Positions 1-8,548 of a stretch of DNA of 64,000 nucleotides are shown here, piece by piece (position 1 is the stretch's first letter; each line of letters begins with the position of its first letter). The stretch is from Arthrobacter sp. Y81 (lineage in GTDB: Bacteria > Actinomycetota > Actinomycetes > Actinomycetales > Micrococcaceae). The position numbers and the translations under genes are program-made. The notes beneath the pieces were generated by a model, which did no database searches, had not been told where the DNA came from, and saw nothing but the letters and a program-made list of their open reading frames with translations. Location: the NCBI RefSeq assembly GCF_002929335.1, contig NZ_PJIL01000007.1, forward strand, positions 186,001 to 250,000, in the 5' to 3' direction.

Positions 1-2
1 TG

Positions 3-383
3 TGGCCCTTCGCGTTCCTCATGCTGATGGCGGCCCTCCAAAATGTCCCCACCGATGTCTACGAAGCAGCGGCCATCGACGGCGCTTCATTGTGGCAGCA
101 ATTCCGCACCATCACGTTGCCCATGGTCCGGCCGGCCAACGGTGTGCTGCTGATGGTGATGTCGCTCTGGACCTTCAACCAGTTCAATATTCCCTTTGTG
201 CTCTTCGGCGCCTCGTCTCCGAAAGAAGCCACCCTCATTTCTCCGCTGATCTACCAGAACTCATTCGGCAGCTGGAACTTCGGCCTCGGCGGCGCCATGA
301 GCGTCCTGCTGCTCATCGCCCTGTTCATTGCCTCCGTCTTCTACATCCGCATGGTGCTGCCCAAGGGGGCCGACAATGATTGA
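3..383 (+). CDS. ABC transporter permease, carbohydrate type (5' truncated)
   Basis: This is the C-terminal 126 residues of a MalF/UgpA-type inner-membrane permease; the 5' end lies outside the window. The EAA loop that contacts the ATPase is visible as YEAAAIDGAS, followed by hydrophobic segments to the C-terminus. It works in a binding-protein-dependent sugar or polyol importer with the next gene, whose ATG overlaps this stop. No binding protein or ATPase gene is in view, so the substrate is unknown. The dehydrogenases and sugar isomerase downstream suggest a sugar, inositol or sugar acid. Confidence 0.9.
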   Translation, partial: WPFAFLMLMAALQNVPTDVYEAAAIDGASLWQQFRTITLPMVRPANGVLLMVMSLWTFNQFNIPFVLFGASSPKEATLISPLIYQNSFGSWNFGLGGAMSVLLLIALFIASVFYIRMVLPKGADND

Positions 384-1215
384 GACCCGCAACTTCCGAA
401 TCCTGAGGAACGTGGTCCTGACGATCCTGTCCCTCTGGGTGGCCATCCCCCTATATGTGGTGGTGTCCACGTCGCTGAAACCGCTCAAGGACGTCTCCGG
501 GCTGTTCCAGTGGATCCCGCGTGAAATCACTGCCTCACCGTACCTGGACATCTGGACCACGGTGCCTCTGGCCAAGTATTTCCAGAACAGCCTCATCATC
601 ACCATCTGCGCCACTGCCTGTTCCGTCACGGTCGCCGTCCTGGCCGCCTACGCCATCGCCCGGCTGCAGTTCAAAGGGAAGCGGGCCTTCAGCCTGACGG
701 TCCTGTCCACGCAGATGTTCCCCGGCATCCTGTTCCTCCTGCCGCTCTACCTGATCTTCACCCAGATCCGGAACATGACGGGATTGCAGCTGCAGGGGTC
801 CTATCTTGGGCTCATCATCACCTATATGACCTTCACGTTGCCCTTCGCAATCTGGATGCTCAGCGGGTACTTCGCGTCCATCCCGAAGGAGCTGGAAGAG
901 GCTTCGATGATCGACGGCACCGGCCGGATGGGCGCCCTCTTCCGGGTCATCCTCCCGGTTGCCAAGCCGGGCATCATTGCGGTGGCGGTGTACTCCTTCA
1001 TCTCAGCCTGGGGAGAGGTGCTGTTCGCCTCCGTCCTGACCAACGAGGCCACCAAGACCCTCTCCTTGGGGCTCAAGGCCTACGCCAGCGAATCCGATGT
1101 GTTCTGGAACCAACTCATGGCCGCTTCCGTGGTGGTCAGCCTGCCCGTCCTGATCGGCTTCATCCTGGTCCAGAAACACCTGGTCGCAGGCTTGTCCGCC
1201 GGCGCGGTCAAATAG
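376..1215 (+). CDS. ABC transporter permease, MalG-type
   Basis: A 279-residue permease of the MalG/UgpE family, the second membrane subunit of a carbohydrate ABC importer. About six hydrophobic helices are visible. The EAA motif appears as ELEEASMIDGTG about two thirds along the protein. The ATG at 376 overlaps the upstream permease stop (TGA 381-383), which indicates translational coupling. A start about 48 bases earlier is open but would run inside the upstream gene. Family length is about 270-300, so the protein is complete. It heads into the catabolic genes with a gap of about 90 bases. Confidence 0.93.
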   Translation: MIETRNFRILRNVVLTILSLWVAIPLYVVVSTSLKPLKDVSGLFQWIPREITASPYLDIWTTVPLAKYFQNSLIITICATACSVTVAVLAAYAIARLQFKGKRAFSLTVLSTQMFPGILFLLPLYLIFTQIRNMTGLQLQGSYLGLIITYMTFTLPFAIWMLSGYFASIPKELEEASMIDGTGRMGALFRVILPVAKPGIIAVAVYSFISAWGEVLFASVLTNEATKTLSLGLKAYASESDVFWNQLMAASVVVSLPVLIGFILVQKHLVAGLSAGAVK

Positions 1216-1306
1216 GCCCAGTGAAGTAAACCCAGCCACCACCGTTACCCGGGCCAGCCGAGCAAGCGCCGTTCGCGGCCAGCCACCTTAGTTGAGGAGC
1301 ATCACC

Positions 1307-2530
1307 ATGAAGACGGCGCACACGCCACCGCTGTCGGAGGACAGCACCACCTTCGACACCACCAACCCGGACAACTCTCCCCTGGGCGTGGCGATGATCG
1401 GCTATGCGTTTATGGGCAAGGCCCACTCGAACGCCTGGCGGAATGTCGCGTCCTACTTCGACGTTCCGGCCTTCGAGCAGAAAGTGCTCGTGGGCCGGGA
1501 CGCCGTGCAGGTCGCTGCGGCCGCGAAGAAGTACGGCTGGGCGGAGTCCGCCACAGACTGGCGCTCGGTCCTGGACCGGGACGACATCCATATCGTCGAT
1601 ATCTGCGCCCCGGGCTGGATGCACGCCGAGATCGCCATCGCCGCCCTCGAAGCGGGTAAGCACGTCCTCGTGGAAAAGCCGTTGGCCAATACGCTGGCCG
1701 AGGCCGAGGCCATGACCGACGCCGCCGCGGCGGCCCGTGCCAAGGGCGTGCAGTCCATGATCGGGTTCAACTACCGCCGTGTCCCCGCCCTGGCCCTCGC
1801 GAAGGAGCTCATCGCCGAAGGCCGGCTCGGGACGGTCAGGCACGTCCGGGCCGCGTACCTGCAGGACTGGCTCTCCGACGCCGAGTCCCCCATGACCTGG
1901 CGCCTTCGCAAGGAAACCGCCGGATCCGGCGCGCTGGGCGACATCGCCTCCCACGCCATCGACCAGGTCCTCTACCTCCTGGACGGCACGGTCACCGAAG
2001 TCACGGGCCGGCTGCACACCTTCGTGGACCGCCGCCCCGGCCCTAACGGCCTGGAGGATGTAACGGTCGACGACGCCGCCTGGGCCACGCTGACCCTCGC
2101 CTCCGGGGCCATCGCCTCCGTGGAAGTATCCCGCGTGGCCACTGGCCAGAAGAACTCCCTCAAGCTGGAAATCTACGGCGACAAGGGCACCATCCTGTTC
2201 GACCTTGAGGCGTTGAACGAACTCGGATTCCTGGACGCCACCGCGCCCGTCCGCGAACAGGGCTTCCGCCGGATCCTGGTCAACGAACCCGAACACCCCT
2301 ACCTGGAAGCCTGGTGGCCGCAAGGCCACATCATCGGCTGGGAGCACACTTTCACCCACCAGATCCGTGACTTCCTGACGGCCATCAGCGCCGGGGAGGC
2401 ACCGTCGCCGTCGTTCGCGGAAGGCCTCAACGTCCAGCACATCCTGTCCGCCGTCGAGGAATCAGCGGCCGCCAAAAGCTCACTCATCCAACTGAACACT
2501 TCCGCCAGCACCGCCACCAAAGGAGCCTGA
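1307..2530 (+). CDS. Gfo/Idh/MocA family NAD(P)-dependent oxidoreductase
   Basis: A 407-residue sugar or polyol dehydrogenase. The N-terminal Rossmann fold carries the glycine-poor nucleotide motif GYAFMGKAHSNAW, and the catalytic-domain hallmark EKPLA is present; the C-terminal half is the usual alpha/beta substrate domain. The start is the ATG at 1307, preceded by GAGGAG at 1294-1299, rather than the TTG at 1292. It is followed after one base by a sugar isomerase, so the two probably act in one pathway such as inositol or keto-sugar breakdown. The exact substrate cannot be read from sequence. Confidence 0.92.
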   Translation: MKTAHTPPLSEDSTTFDTTNPDNSPLGVAMIGYAFMGKAHSNAWRNVASYFDVPAFEQKVLVGRDAVQVAAAAKKYGWAESATDWRSVLDRDDIHIVDICAPGWMHAEIAIAALEAGKHVLVEKPLANTLAEAEAMTDAAAAARAKGVQSMIGFNYRRVPALALAKELIAEGRLGTVRHVRAAYLQDWLSDAESPMTWRLRKETAGSGALGDIASHAIDQVLYLLDGTVTEVTGRLHTFVDRRPGPNGLEDVTVDDAAWATLTLASGAIASVEVSRVATGQKNSLKLEIYGDKGTILFDLEALNELGFLDATAPVREQGFRRILVNEPEHPYLEAWWPQGHIIGWEHTFTHQIRDFLTAISAGEAPSPSFAEGLNVQHILSAVEESAAAKSSLIQLNTSASTATKGA

Positions 2531-2531
2531 C

Positions 2532-3533
2532 ATGCCCCGCCCGTACACCCTGTTCACCGGCCAGTGGGCCGACCTCCCGTTCGAGGAAGTCGCCAAGCTG
2601 GCTTCCGGCTGGGGCTACGACGGCCTCGAGATCGCCGTCTCCGGGGACCACCTGGACGCCTGGCGCTGGGACGAACCCGGCTACGTCGAAGCCAAACTCG
2701 CCGTCCTGGAAAAGTACAACCTGAAGGTCTGGGCCATCTCCAACCACCTCAAGGGCCAGGCCGTCTGCGATGACCCCATCGACTTCCGCCACGAAGCCAT
2801 CGTCGGATCCAAAGTCTGGGGCGACGGCGACCCCGAAGGCGTCCGCCAGCGCGCCGCCGAGGAAATGAAGCACACCGCCCGGCTCGCCAAAGCCCTCGGC
2901 GTGGACACCGTGGTCGGATTCACCGGCTCCTCCATCTGGCAGTACGTCGCGATGTTCCCGCCCGTCCCCGAAAAAGTCATCGAGGCCGGCTACCAGGACT
3001 TCGCGGACCGCTGGAACCCCATCCTGGACGTCTTCGACGAATGCGGCGTCCGGTTCGCCCACGAAGTCCACCCCTCCGAGATCGCCTACGACTACTGGAC
3101 CACCGTCCGCACCCTCGAAGCGATCGGCCACCGGCCCGCGTTCGGCCTGAACTGGGACCCGTCCCACTTCATGTGGCAGGGCATCGACCCCGTCTCCTTC
3201 ATCTGGGACTTCAAGGACCGGATCTACCACGTGGACTGCAAGGACACCAAGCTCCGCCCCACCGGCCGGAACACCGTCCTCGGCTCCCACCTGCCCTGGG
3301 GCGACCCCCGCCGCGGCTGGGACTTCGTCTCCGCAGGCCGCGGCGACGTCCCCTGGGAATCCTCCTTCCGCGCCCTCACCGCGATCGGCTACACCGGCCC
3401 CATCTCCGTCGAATGGGAAGACGCCGGCATGGACCGCCTCCACGGCGCCCCCGAAGCCCTCGCCGCGCTGAAGAAATTCGACTTCCCCGCCTCCCAGACC
3501 AGCTTCGACGCCGCCTTCAGCAGCAAGGACTAG
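2532..3533 (+). CDS. Sugar phosphate isomerase/epimerase (AP endonuclease 2 / IolE-IolI fold)
   Basis: A 333-residue TIM-barrel protein of the xylose-isomerase-like superfamily. Candidate metal ligands line up in order: Glu in AHEVHPSE, Asp/His in NWDPSHF, His/Asp in YHVDCKD and Glu near the C-terminus in VEWED. These enzymes isomerise or dehydrate keto-inositols and sugars in the cytoplasm. AGGAGCC lies just upstream of the ATG at 2532, one base after the preceding dehydrogenase, so the genes are an operon. Exact reaction unknown. Confidence 0.92.
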   Translation: MPRPYTLFTGQWADLPFEEVAKLASGWGYDGLEIAVSGDHLDAWRWDEPGYVEAKLAVLEKYNLKVWAISNHLKGQAVCDDPIDFRHEAIVGSKVWGDGDPEGVRQRAAEEMKHTARLAKALGVDTVVGFTGSSIWQYVAMFPPVPEKVIEAGYQDFADRWNPILDVFDECGVRFAHEVHPSEIAYDYWTTVRTLEAIGHRPAFGLNWDPSHFMWQGIDPVSFIWDFKDRIYHVDCKDTKLRPTGRNTVLGSHLPWGDPRRGWDFVSAGRGDVPWESSFRALTAIGYTGPISVEWEDAGMDRLHGAPEALAALKKFDFPASQTSFDAAFSSKD

Positions 3534-3539
3534 GCAGGA

Positions 3540-4442
3540 ATGATCCGCCCCCTCCAGTCCGGCCAGCGTTGCGAGGTCTGGATTGCGTCCGTCACCGGAG
3601 AATCCCAGCTGGTGTACACGACGGATGATGTCCTCCTCGAGGCACCGAACTGGACCCTCGACGGTTCGTCACTCGTCCTCAACGGGGACGGGAAGCTGCG
3701 GACGCTGGACGTGTCCAGTGCGGAGCTCGCCGAAGTCCCGCTCAGCGGCGTCCCCGACCTCAACAACGATCACGTCCTGGCACCCGACGGCACCGGCATC
3801 CTCCTGTCGGCGAATGACGGCCACATCTACCGTGCTTTGTTGGACGGCGGACCGGCCAAGCGCATCACCGACGACTACGGCGCTTTCCACTTCCTCCACG
3901 GCGTCAGCCCGGACGGATCCCAGCTGGCGTACGTGGGCATCGAAGCGGGCGACTTCACGCAGCCCGGTCGCCTGATGACCATAGCGTCCGACGGCGGCGC
4001 TACCGCCGCTGTCGACGTCGGCGCCGGCCACTGCGACGGGCCCGAATATTCGCCCGATGGGAAATGGCTCTACTTGAACACGGAGTCCTTTACGTCCACA
4101 CCCGGCCACGCCCAACTCGCCCGTATCCAAGTGGACGGAGGAGGCTTCGAGCGGCTCCTCGAATCCGACACCGTCGACTGGTTCCCGCACCTGTCCCCCG
4201 ACGGACAGCTGGCCACCTACATCCGCTTCCCCAGCGGCACAGTGGGCCACCCCGCAGACTTGCCGGTCGACGTCGTGCTTGTCCCGACCGTTGACTGGAC
4301 AACGCCACTGCACACATGGCCACTGTTCGGAGGCCAAGGTACGCTCAACGTCAACAGCTGGTCGCCCGATTCCACCCGGTTCGCGTACGTCGCGTACCCC
4401 CTCGACGGCTACGACACACAGCCCCACACGACAAAGGACTAA
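3540..4442 (+). CDS. TolB-like beta-propeller protein (WD40-like PD40 repeats)
   Basis: A 300-residue protein built of repeated units with SPDG or LSPDG signatures (VSPDGSQLAYVG, YSPDGKWLY, LSPDGQLATY, SPDSTRFAY), typical of TolB-type propellers. No signal peptide is visible, so it is probably cytoplasmic. Related actinobacterial proteins are sometimes labelled biopolymer transporter Tol, but there is no Tol system here. It starts six bases after the isomerase stop with GCAGGA just before the ATG, and belongs to the same catabolic operon. It might sense or bind an intermediate, or be an oligosaccharide-acting propeller enzyme; neither is proven. Confidence 0.8.
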   Translation: MIRPLQSGQRCEVWIASVTGESQLVYTTDDVLLEAPNWTLDGSSLVLNGDGKLRTLDVSSAELAEVPLSGVPDLNNDHVLAPDGTGILLSANDGHIYRALLDGGPAKRITDDYGAFHFLHGVSPDGSQLAYVGIEAGDFTQPGRLMTIASDGGATAAVDVGAGHCDGPEYSPDGKWLYLNTESFTSTPGHAQLARIQVDGGGFERLLESDTVDWFPHLSPDGQLATYIRFPSGTVGHPADLPVDVVLVPTVDWTTPLHTWPLFGGQGTLNVNSWSPDSTRFAYVAYPLDGYDTQPHTTKD

Positions 4443-4446
4443 GTAC

Positions 4447-5472
4447 GTGACCAACCCCAACACTGGCACCTCTGACGGCAGCATCCGCTGGGGAATCCTC
4501 GGCACCGGCTTCATCGCAGGGCTCCAAACGCAGGACCTGAACGAGAACGGATTCACCGTCCAGGCCGTGGGTTCGCGCACCCTGGAATCGAGCAAGGCGT
4601 TCGGCGACAAGTTCGGCATTCCCACCGCGCATGACAGCTATGAAGCCCTGGTTGCGGACCCCGACGTGGACGTCATTTACATTGCCACGCCGCATCCGTT
4701 CCACCATGCGAATGCGCTGCTGGCCCTGAACGCCGGGAAGCACGTCCTGGTGGAGAAGGCATTCACCATCAACGCCCGCGAAGCGCAGGAGATTGTTGAG
4801 CTGGCTGAGTCCAAGGGCCTTGTAGCGCTGGAGGCCATGTGGACGCGGTTCCTCCCGCACATGGTCCGTCTTCGCGAGATCATCCAGGAAGGCACCATCG
4901 GCGAGGTCCGCAAGGTGGTCGCCAGCCACAACCAGAGCCTTCCCAAGGACCCTGCCCACCGGCTGAACGACCCCGCGTTGGGCGGCGGGGCGCTGCTGGA
5001 CCTCGGCATCTACCCGATCTCTTTTGCCTTTGACGTCCTGGGCACCCCGGAGCGTATCCAGGCGAGCGCCACTATGACGGCGACAGGCGTGGACGGCCAG
5101 ACGGCGGCGATCTTTGACTATGCCGGCGGTCAGCAGGCCCTGGTGGACTGTGAGCTGGACGCTGCAGGAGCGAATCGGGCTGCCATCATCGGAACGGAGG
5201 GTTGGATCGACATCGAATCCGTTTGGTACAACCCTGTGCCCTTTACCGTTTATGGCGTTGATGGCAATGTTGTGGAGCGCTTCGATCAGCCGGTGAACAG
5301 CAGGGGGATGCAGTTCCAGGCCGCCGAGCTGGAGCGCCTGATCCGGGCTGGAGCCACGTCCGGGACCATCCTGCCGCCGGGCGAGAGCGTGGCCATCATG
5401 GCCGCGATGGACGAGATCCGCCGACAGATCGGCCTCAGCTACGAGGCTGACACGGTAGTTGGCGCCAAATGA
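4447..5472 (+). CDS. Gfo/Idh/MocA family oxidoreductase
   Basis: A 341-residue dehydrogenase with N-terminal nucleotide motif GILGTGFIAGLQ and EKAFT in place of the usual EKP motif. It resembles trans-1,2-dihydrobenzenediol/D-xylose dehydrogenase-like members, which usually carry EKA. The GTG at 4447 was chosen because it directly precedes the Rossmann fold and lies four bases after the previous stop; the frame is open further upstream inside the neighbour. It is a second, divergent member of the same family as the gene at 1307, suggesting two oxidation steps in the pathway. Confidence 0.9.
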   Translation: MTNPNTGTSDGSIRWGILGTGFIAGLQTQDLNENGFTVQAVGSRTLESSKAFGDKFGIPTAHDSYEALVADPDVDVIYIATPHPFHHANALLALNAGKHVLVEKAFTINAREAQEIVELAESKGLVALEAMWTRFLPHMVRLREIIQEGTIGEVRKVVASHNQSLPKDPAHRLNDPALGGGALLDLGIYPISFAFDVLGTPERIQASATMTATGVDGQTAAIFDYAGGQQALVDCELDAAGANRAAIIGTEGWIDIESVWYNPVPFTVYGVDGNVVERFDQPVNSRGMQFQAAELERLIRAGATSGTILPPGESVAIMAAMDEIRRQIGLSYEADTVVGAK

Positions 5473-5861
5473 CTGATTCTGCCCGCCTCGCTGAACTGAA
5501 GCAGCACGAGGAAGAGCTCGTTTTCGCGAGCTTCGACCACCACGATGCCTGGCGGCTCGGCTCGCTGATCGCCAACCGCGCAATCACCGAGGGCCATGCT
5601 GTTGCCATTGACAAGTCGGCCAGCGCCCTGCGCTTTGAGCACAGCACGGCGCTGCTCACTGAGCAGTTCACGGACTACGACCCCACCCAGGGCGGCTGGC
5701 TCGCGCCGGAGGACTACACGCTGGCCGGAGGGTCTTTCCCTATCCGCGTCCGAGGCACAGGCGTCGTCGCCGCAGTGACGGCATCCGGGCTGTCCTCCGA
5801 CGACGACCATCAACTGGTGGTCGACAGCATCGGGACGTACCTCAAGGAAGTCGCAGCATAG
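5469..5861 (+). CDS. UPF0303 / heme-degrading-domain family protein, shortened
   Basis: A 130-residue protein of the UPF0303 (HbpS-like, PF03928-type) family. The N-terminal part with the EEELVF block and the C-terminal block GGSFPIRVRGTGVVAAVTASGL fit the family. Members are usually about 155-165 residues; here the central part between AVAIDKSA and APEDYT looks about 30 residues shorter, so the fold core may be reduced. The ATG overlaps the preceding dehydrogenase stop (ATGA), which indicates coupling. Function in sugar operons is unknown; binding of heme or another small ligand has been proposed for relatives. Confidence 0.8.
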   Translation: MTDSARLAELKQHEEELVFASFDHHDAWRLGSLIANRAITEGHAVAIDKSASALRFEHSTALLTEQFTDYDPTQGGWLAPEDYTLAGGSFPIRVRGTGVVAAVTASGLSSDDDHQLVVDSIGTYLKEVAA

Positions 5862-5864
5862 GAC

Positions 5865-6422
5865 ATGACGCACACCATCCGGAAAGCAACCGCGGACGAC
5901 GCCGGCCGGCTGGCCGGGCTTGCCGCCGTCACCTTTCCGCTCGCCTGCCCGCCGGAGTCCTCCCCCGCCGATATCGCGGCGCACCTGGCGGCGACGCTCA
6001 GCGAAGAGAACTTCCGAAGTTACTTGGCGGACCCCGGCATCACGGTCCTGGTGATCGATTCCGACGGCGACCTCCGCGGCTACAGCATGCTCGTGGACCG
6101 TCCGGCCGGGGATCCGGACGTTGCCGCCGCCCTGACCGCCCTTCCGGCCACCGAGCTCAGCAAATGCTACGTCCACCCCGACCACCACGGGCTGGGTGCC
6201 GCGGCTGAGCTGATGCACGCCAGCCTCGGCGAGGCCGCCGCCGCGGGTGCCCGCGGAATGTGGCTGGGAGTTAACAGCCAGAATGCCAAGGCCATCCGCT
6301 TCTATGAGAAATCAGGCTTCCGGAAGGTCGGCACCAAGTCGTTCACCCTGGGAACCACGGTGGAGCACGACTTCGTGATGGAGCAGGCCCTCCCCCACCC
6401 CCAAGCGCGAACGGACACTTAA
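5865..6422 (+). CDS. GNAT family N-acetyltransferase
   Basis: A 185-residue acetyl-CoA-dependent N-acetyltransferase. Motif A, which binds the acetyl-CoA pyrophosphate, is visible as VHPDHHGLGAAAELM, followed by a typical motif B (NSQNAKAIRFYEKSGF). It starts three bases after the UPF0303 gene and probably closes the catabolic operon. The substrate (small amine, antibiotic or protein N-terminus) cannot be inferred. Confidence 0.9.
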   Translation: MTHTIRKATADDAGRLAGLAAVTFPLACPPESSPADIAAHLAATLSEENFRSYLADPGITVLVIDSDGDLRGYSMLVDRPAGDPDVAAALTALPATELSKCYVHPDHHGLGAAAELMHASLGEAAAAGARGMWLGVNSQNAKAIRFYEKSGFRKVGTKSFTLGTTVEHDFVMEQALPHPQARTDT

Positions 6423-6502
6423 GCCCCCCAGCGCGAGGCGGCAGTGACCAAAGCGACATGCCGCCGGGGAATGGATGCAGCGGGAACCCGGTTGTTGGCA
6501 GC

Positions 6503-7210
6503 ATGAAGATTGAGATCTGGTCCGATGTCGCGTGCCCCTGGTGCTACATCGGCAAGCGCCGTTTCGAAGCAGCCCTGGCCGAATTCCCGCACCGCGATTC
6601 CGTGGAAGTGCAGTGGCGCAGCTACCAGCTGGACCCGACCCTGCCCGAGCACTACGACGGCACCGAGCTGGAGTACCTCAGCACCCGGAAGGGCATGGCG
6701 CCGGCGCAGGTCTCGGAGATGTTCGAACATGTGGCTGAACAAGCCAAGGGTGAGGGCCTCAACTACCGGTTCGACGCCGTCGTGGTTGCCAACAGCTTCA
6801 CCGCCCACCGGCTGATCCATCTGGCCGCCGCCCACGGCGAGCAGGACGCCGCCAAGGAACGCCTGCTCAGCGACCACTTTGAGCACGGCAGGGACATCGG
6901 CAACCGGGAGTACCTCACATCCCTGGGCCTGGACCTGGGGATCGACGCCGCGGAGCTGGATGAACTGTTCACCACGGACAAGTACGCCGACGACGTCCGG
7001 TTCGATTTCGAGGAGGGCCGCGCCCTGGGGATCAGCGGCGTGCCGTTCTTCGTGATCGACCGGAAGTTTGGACTCTCCGGCGCCCAGCCGTCGGCGATGT
7101 TCAGCCAGGCACTCAACCAGGCGTGGCAGGAAAAGCAGCCCCTCGTGATGGCCGGCACAGGCAGCGACGGCGGCGCCGAAGCGTGCGGCCCCGACGGCTG
7201 CGCCATCTGA
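6503..7210 (+). CDS. DsbA family oxidoreductase (FrnE-type)
   Basis: A 235-residue thioredoxin-fold protein with an active-site CPWC at residues 11-14 and no signal peptide, which places it in the cytoplasmic FrnE/polyketide-synthase-associated DsbA group. The cis-proline loop is GVPFFV. The ATG at 6503 gives the standard family N-terminus MKIEIWSDVACPWC; an in-frame ATG at 6458 is possible, but neither has a strong Shine-Dalgarno. A Cys-containing tail (EACGPDGCAI) is common in this group. Likely role is disulfide or thiol redox chemistry during oxidative stress. Confidence 0.92.
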   Translation: MKIEIWSDVACPWCYIGKRRFEAALAEFPHRDSVEVQWRSYQLDPTLPEHYDGTELEYLSTRKGMAPAQVSEMFEHVAEQAKGEGLNYRFDAVVVANSFTAHRLIHLAAAHGEQDAAKERLLSDHFEHGRDIGNREYLTSLGLDLGIDAAELDELFTTDKYADDVRFDFEEGRALGISGVPFFVIDRKFGLSGAQPSAMFSQALNQAWQEKQPLVMAGTGSDGGAEACGPDGCAI

Positions 7211-7235
7211 CTCCGGCCCGGCGGCCGTGGTTTGC

Positions 7236-7260
7236 TGACAGATCACTGTAAAGTGTCTGT
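7236..7260. promoter_or_regulatory. Promoter and putative TetR operator
   Basis: Immediately upstream of the TetR start lies an imperfect inverted repeat (ACAGATCAC, then TGTAAA, then GTGTCTGT). It overlaps a TAAAGT -10-like element at 7249-7254. The ATG follows six bases after that element and no Shine-Dalgarno is present, so the transcript would be leaderless. Autorepression by the TetR protein is inferred from the position. Confidence 0.5.
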
Positions 7261-7884
7261 ATGCCTAGGATTTCGGCCGCCACGAACGCTGCCCAACGAG
7301 CCGAGACCCAACGCCGCATCCTGACCGGCTTCGGCGAGCTCCTCTTCACCCACGGCCTGCCCGGGCTCACCATGACCGATGTTGCCCGCCATGCAGGCAT
7401 CGGACGCACCGCTGTGTACAACTACTACGCGGACATCGAAGAGCTGCTCATCGCGTACGCCCTGGACGAAACTGAACGCTTCCTCGACGGCCTCCGGGAG
7501 TCCCTGCAGTCCCTCGAGAACCCGGTGGAGCGCCTGGCCCTGTATGTCCGCGCCCAGGTGGAGGACCTGAGCCGCCGCCACCTTCCGCCGGGCCCGGCGA
7601 TGGCCGCTGTGCTCTCGCCGGCCTCCTTCTCGAAGCTGGCCGACCATGTGGGCGAGCTGAGCCTGCTCCTCCAGGACATCCTGCGCGACGCGATGGCGCA
7701 GGGCTATCTCCCGGCGGCGGACATCGTGCAGCTGGCGCAGCTCATCCACGGCACCCTGTCCTCCAGCGCGGCGCGCGGGGACGGCAGCCCGGAAGCAGTG
7801 CTCCGCACTGTTCGGTTCATCCAGCTGGGCGCGGGGGCACGGTTCGACGACGGCGGCCTTCCCGTGCGGTTCAGCCAGCCATAG
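7261..7884 (+). CDS. TetR/AcrR family transcriptional regulator
   Basis: A 207-residue regulator. The N-terminal helix-turn-helix spans roughly residues 20-65, with LTMTDVARHAGIGRTAVYNY as the recognition region; the all-helical C-terminal ligand domain follows. The start at 7261 abuts an operator-like palindrome and a -10-like box, so the mRNA is probably leaderless. The gene lies between the DsbA gene and a convergent LytR_C gene, so its targets are not obvious; the DsbA gene upstream or the gene itself are candidates. Confidence 0.93.
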   Translation: MPRISAATNAAQRAETQRRILTGFGELLFTHGLPGLTMTDVARHAGIGRTAVYNYYADIEELLIAYALDETERFLDGLRESLQSLENPVERLALYVRAQVEDLSRRHLPPGPAMAAVLSPASFSKLADHVGELSLLLQDILRDAMAQGYLPAADIVQLAQLIHGTLSSSAARGDGSPEAVLRTVRFIQLGAGARFDDGGLPVRFSQP

Positions 7885-7888
7885 TCCC

Positions 7889-8548
7889 TTACCCGGCTTT
7901 GGGGATCACCGGCCATTTGTCCACGATCCGGCGGCTCTCGCGCGGGCAGCCAAGCTTGCCGGGCGTCTGGTCCACCAACTCGGGCCCTGTCAGCTCCTTG
8001 AAATCACCGGTCAGGATCACGTCCACGCTGCCGTCGGAACGGCCGTCCTGGAAGTAATCCGATTCCGGCAGGTTGCGCTGGACACTGAAGGCGGCCGACT
8101 GGCCGGCAGCCCCGGAAACCACCGCCGCCACGCCCCGGTAGCCGGACTGGGTGTTGCCCACGTCGGCCACCGCGAATTTCCTGGCCAGGAACTCATCGGC
8201 CACGGAACGGGCCAGGCCCGGCCGGTTGGTGGCGTTGTAGACATTCAGGCTGACTTTGTCGTTCGGCGTGTAGTCAAAAGTCGCCGTAGGGCACGCGGAC
8301 ACCGACGATCGGCTGCTCTCCGCCGTCGGGATCTTGATCTGCCCGTTCATGATGGCCACCGCAACGATGATGGCGGCGATGATCAGCCCAACCAGCAGCA
8401 CCAGCACCACGCCGTGCAGGATTCGGCGGCGCAAGCGGACGGGGTTGTCTCCGGCGTCTTCCGGCTCAACGAATGTGGCTCTGAGTTCCCTTCCGGAAAC
8501 CACGCGGTGCCCGTGCAGGACGGTGATGTCCTTGGGTTTCTTAGCCAT
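7889..8548 (-). CDS. LytR C-terminal domain membrane protein
   Basis: A 219-residue protein with a short cytoplasmic N-terminus, one transmembrane helix at about residues 43-67, and an extracellular LytR_C (PF13399-type) domain beginning near VSLNVYNATNRPGLA. LytR_C domains occur on cell-envelope proteins, often beside LCP ligases; here there is no catalytic LCP domain. It overlaps the upstream small gene by eight bases, so the two are co-transcribed. It converges on the TetR gene with only four bases between stops. Confidence 0.85.
   Translation of the reverse strand: MAKKPKDITVLHGHRVVSGRELRATFVEPEDAGDNPVRLRRRILHGVVLVLLVGLIIAAIIVAVAIMNGQIKIPTAESSRSSVSACPTATFDYTPNDKVSLNVYNATNRPGLARSVADEFLARKFAVADVGNTQSGYRGVAAVVSGAAGQSAAFSVQRNLPESDYFQDGRSDGSVDVILTGDFKELTGPELVDQTPGKLGCPRESRRIVDKWPVIPKAG

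Noticed and set aside
1208..2440. 410-residue open frame antisense to the Gfo/Idh/MocA gene
   Set aside because: Shadow of a high-GC gene: composition is Gly/Val/Arg/Asp skewed with no family match, and the opposite strand has a clear enzyme with a ribosome-binding site.
4351..5583. Long minus-strand frame across the second dehydrogenase
   Set aside because: No recognisable domain; third-position GC bias supports the + strand gene.
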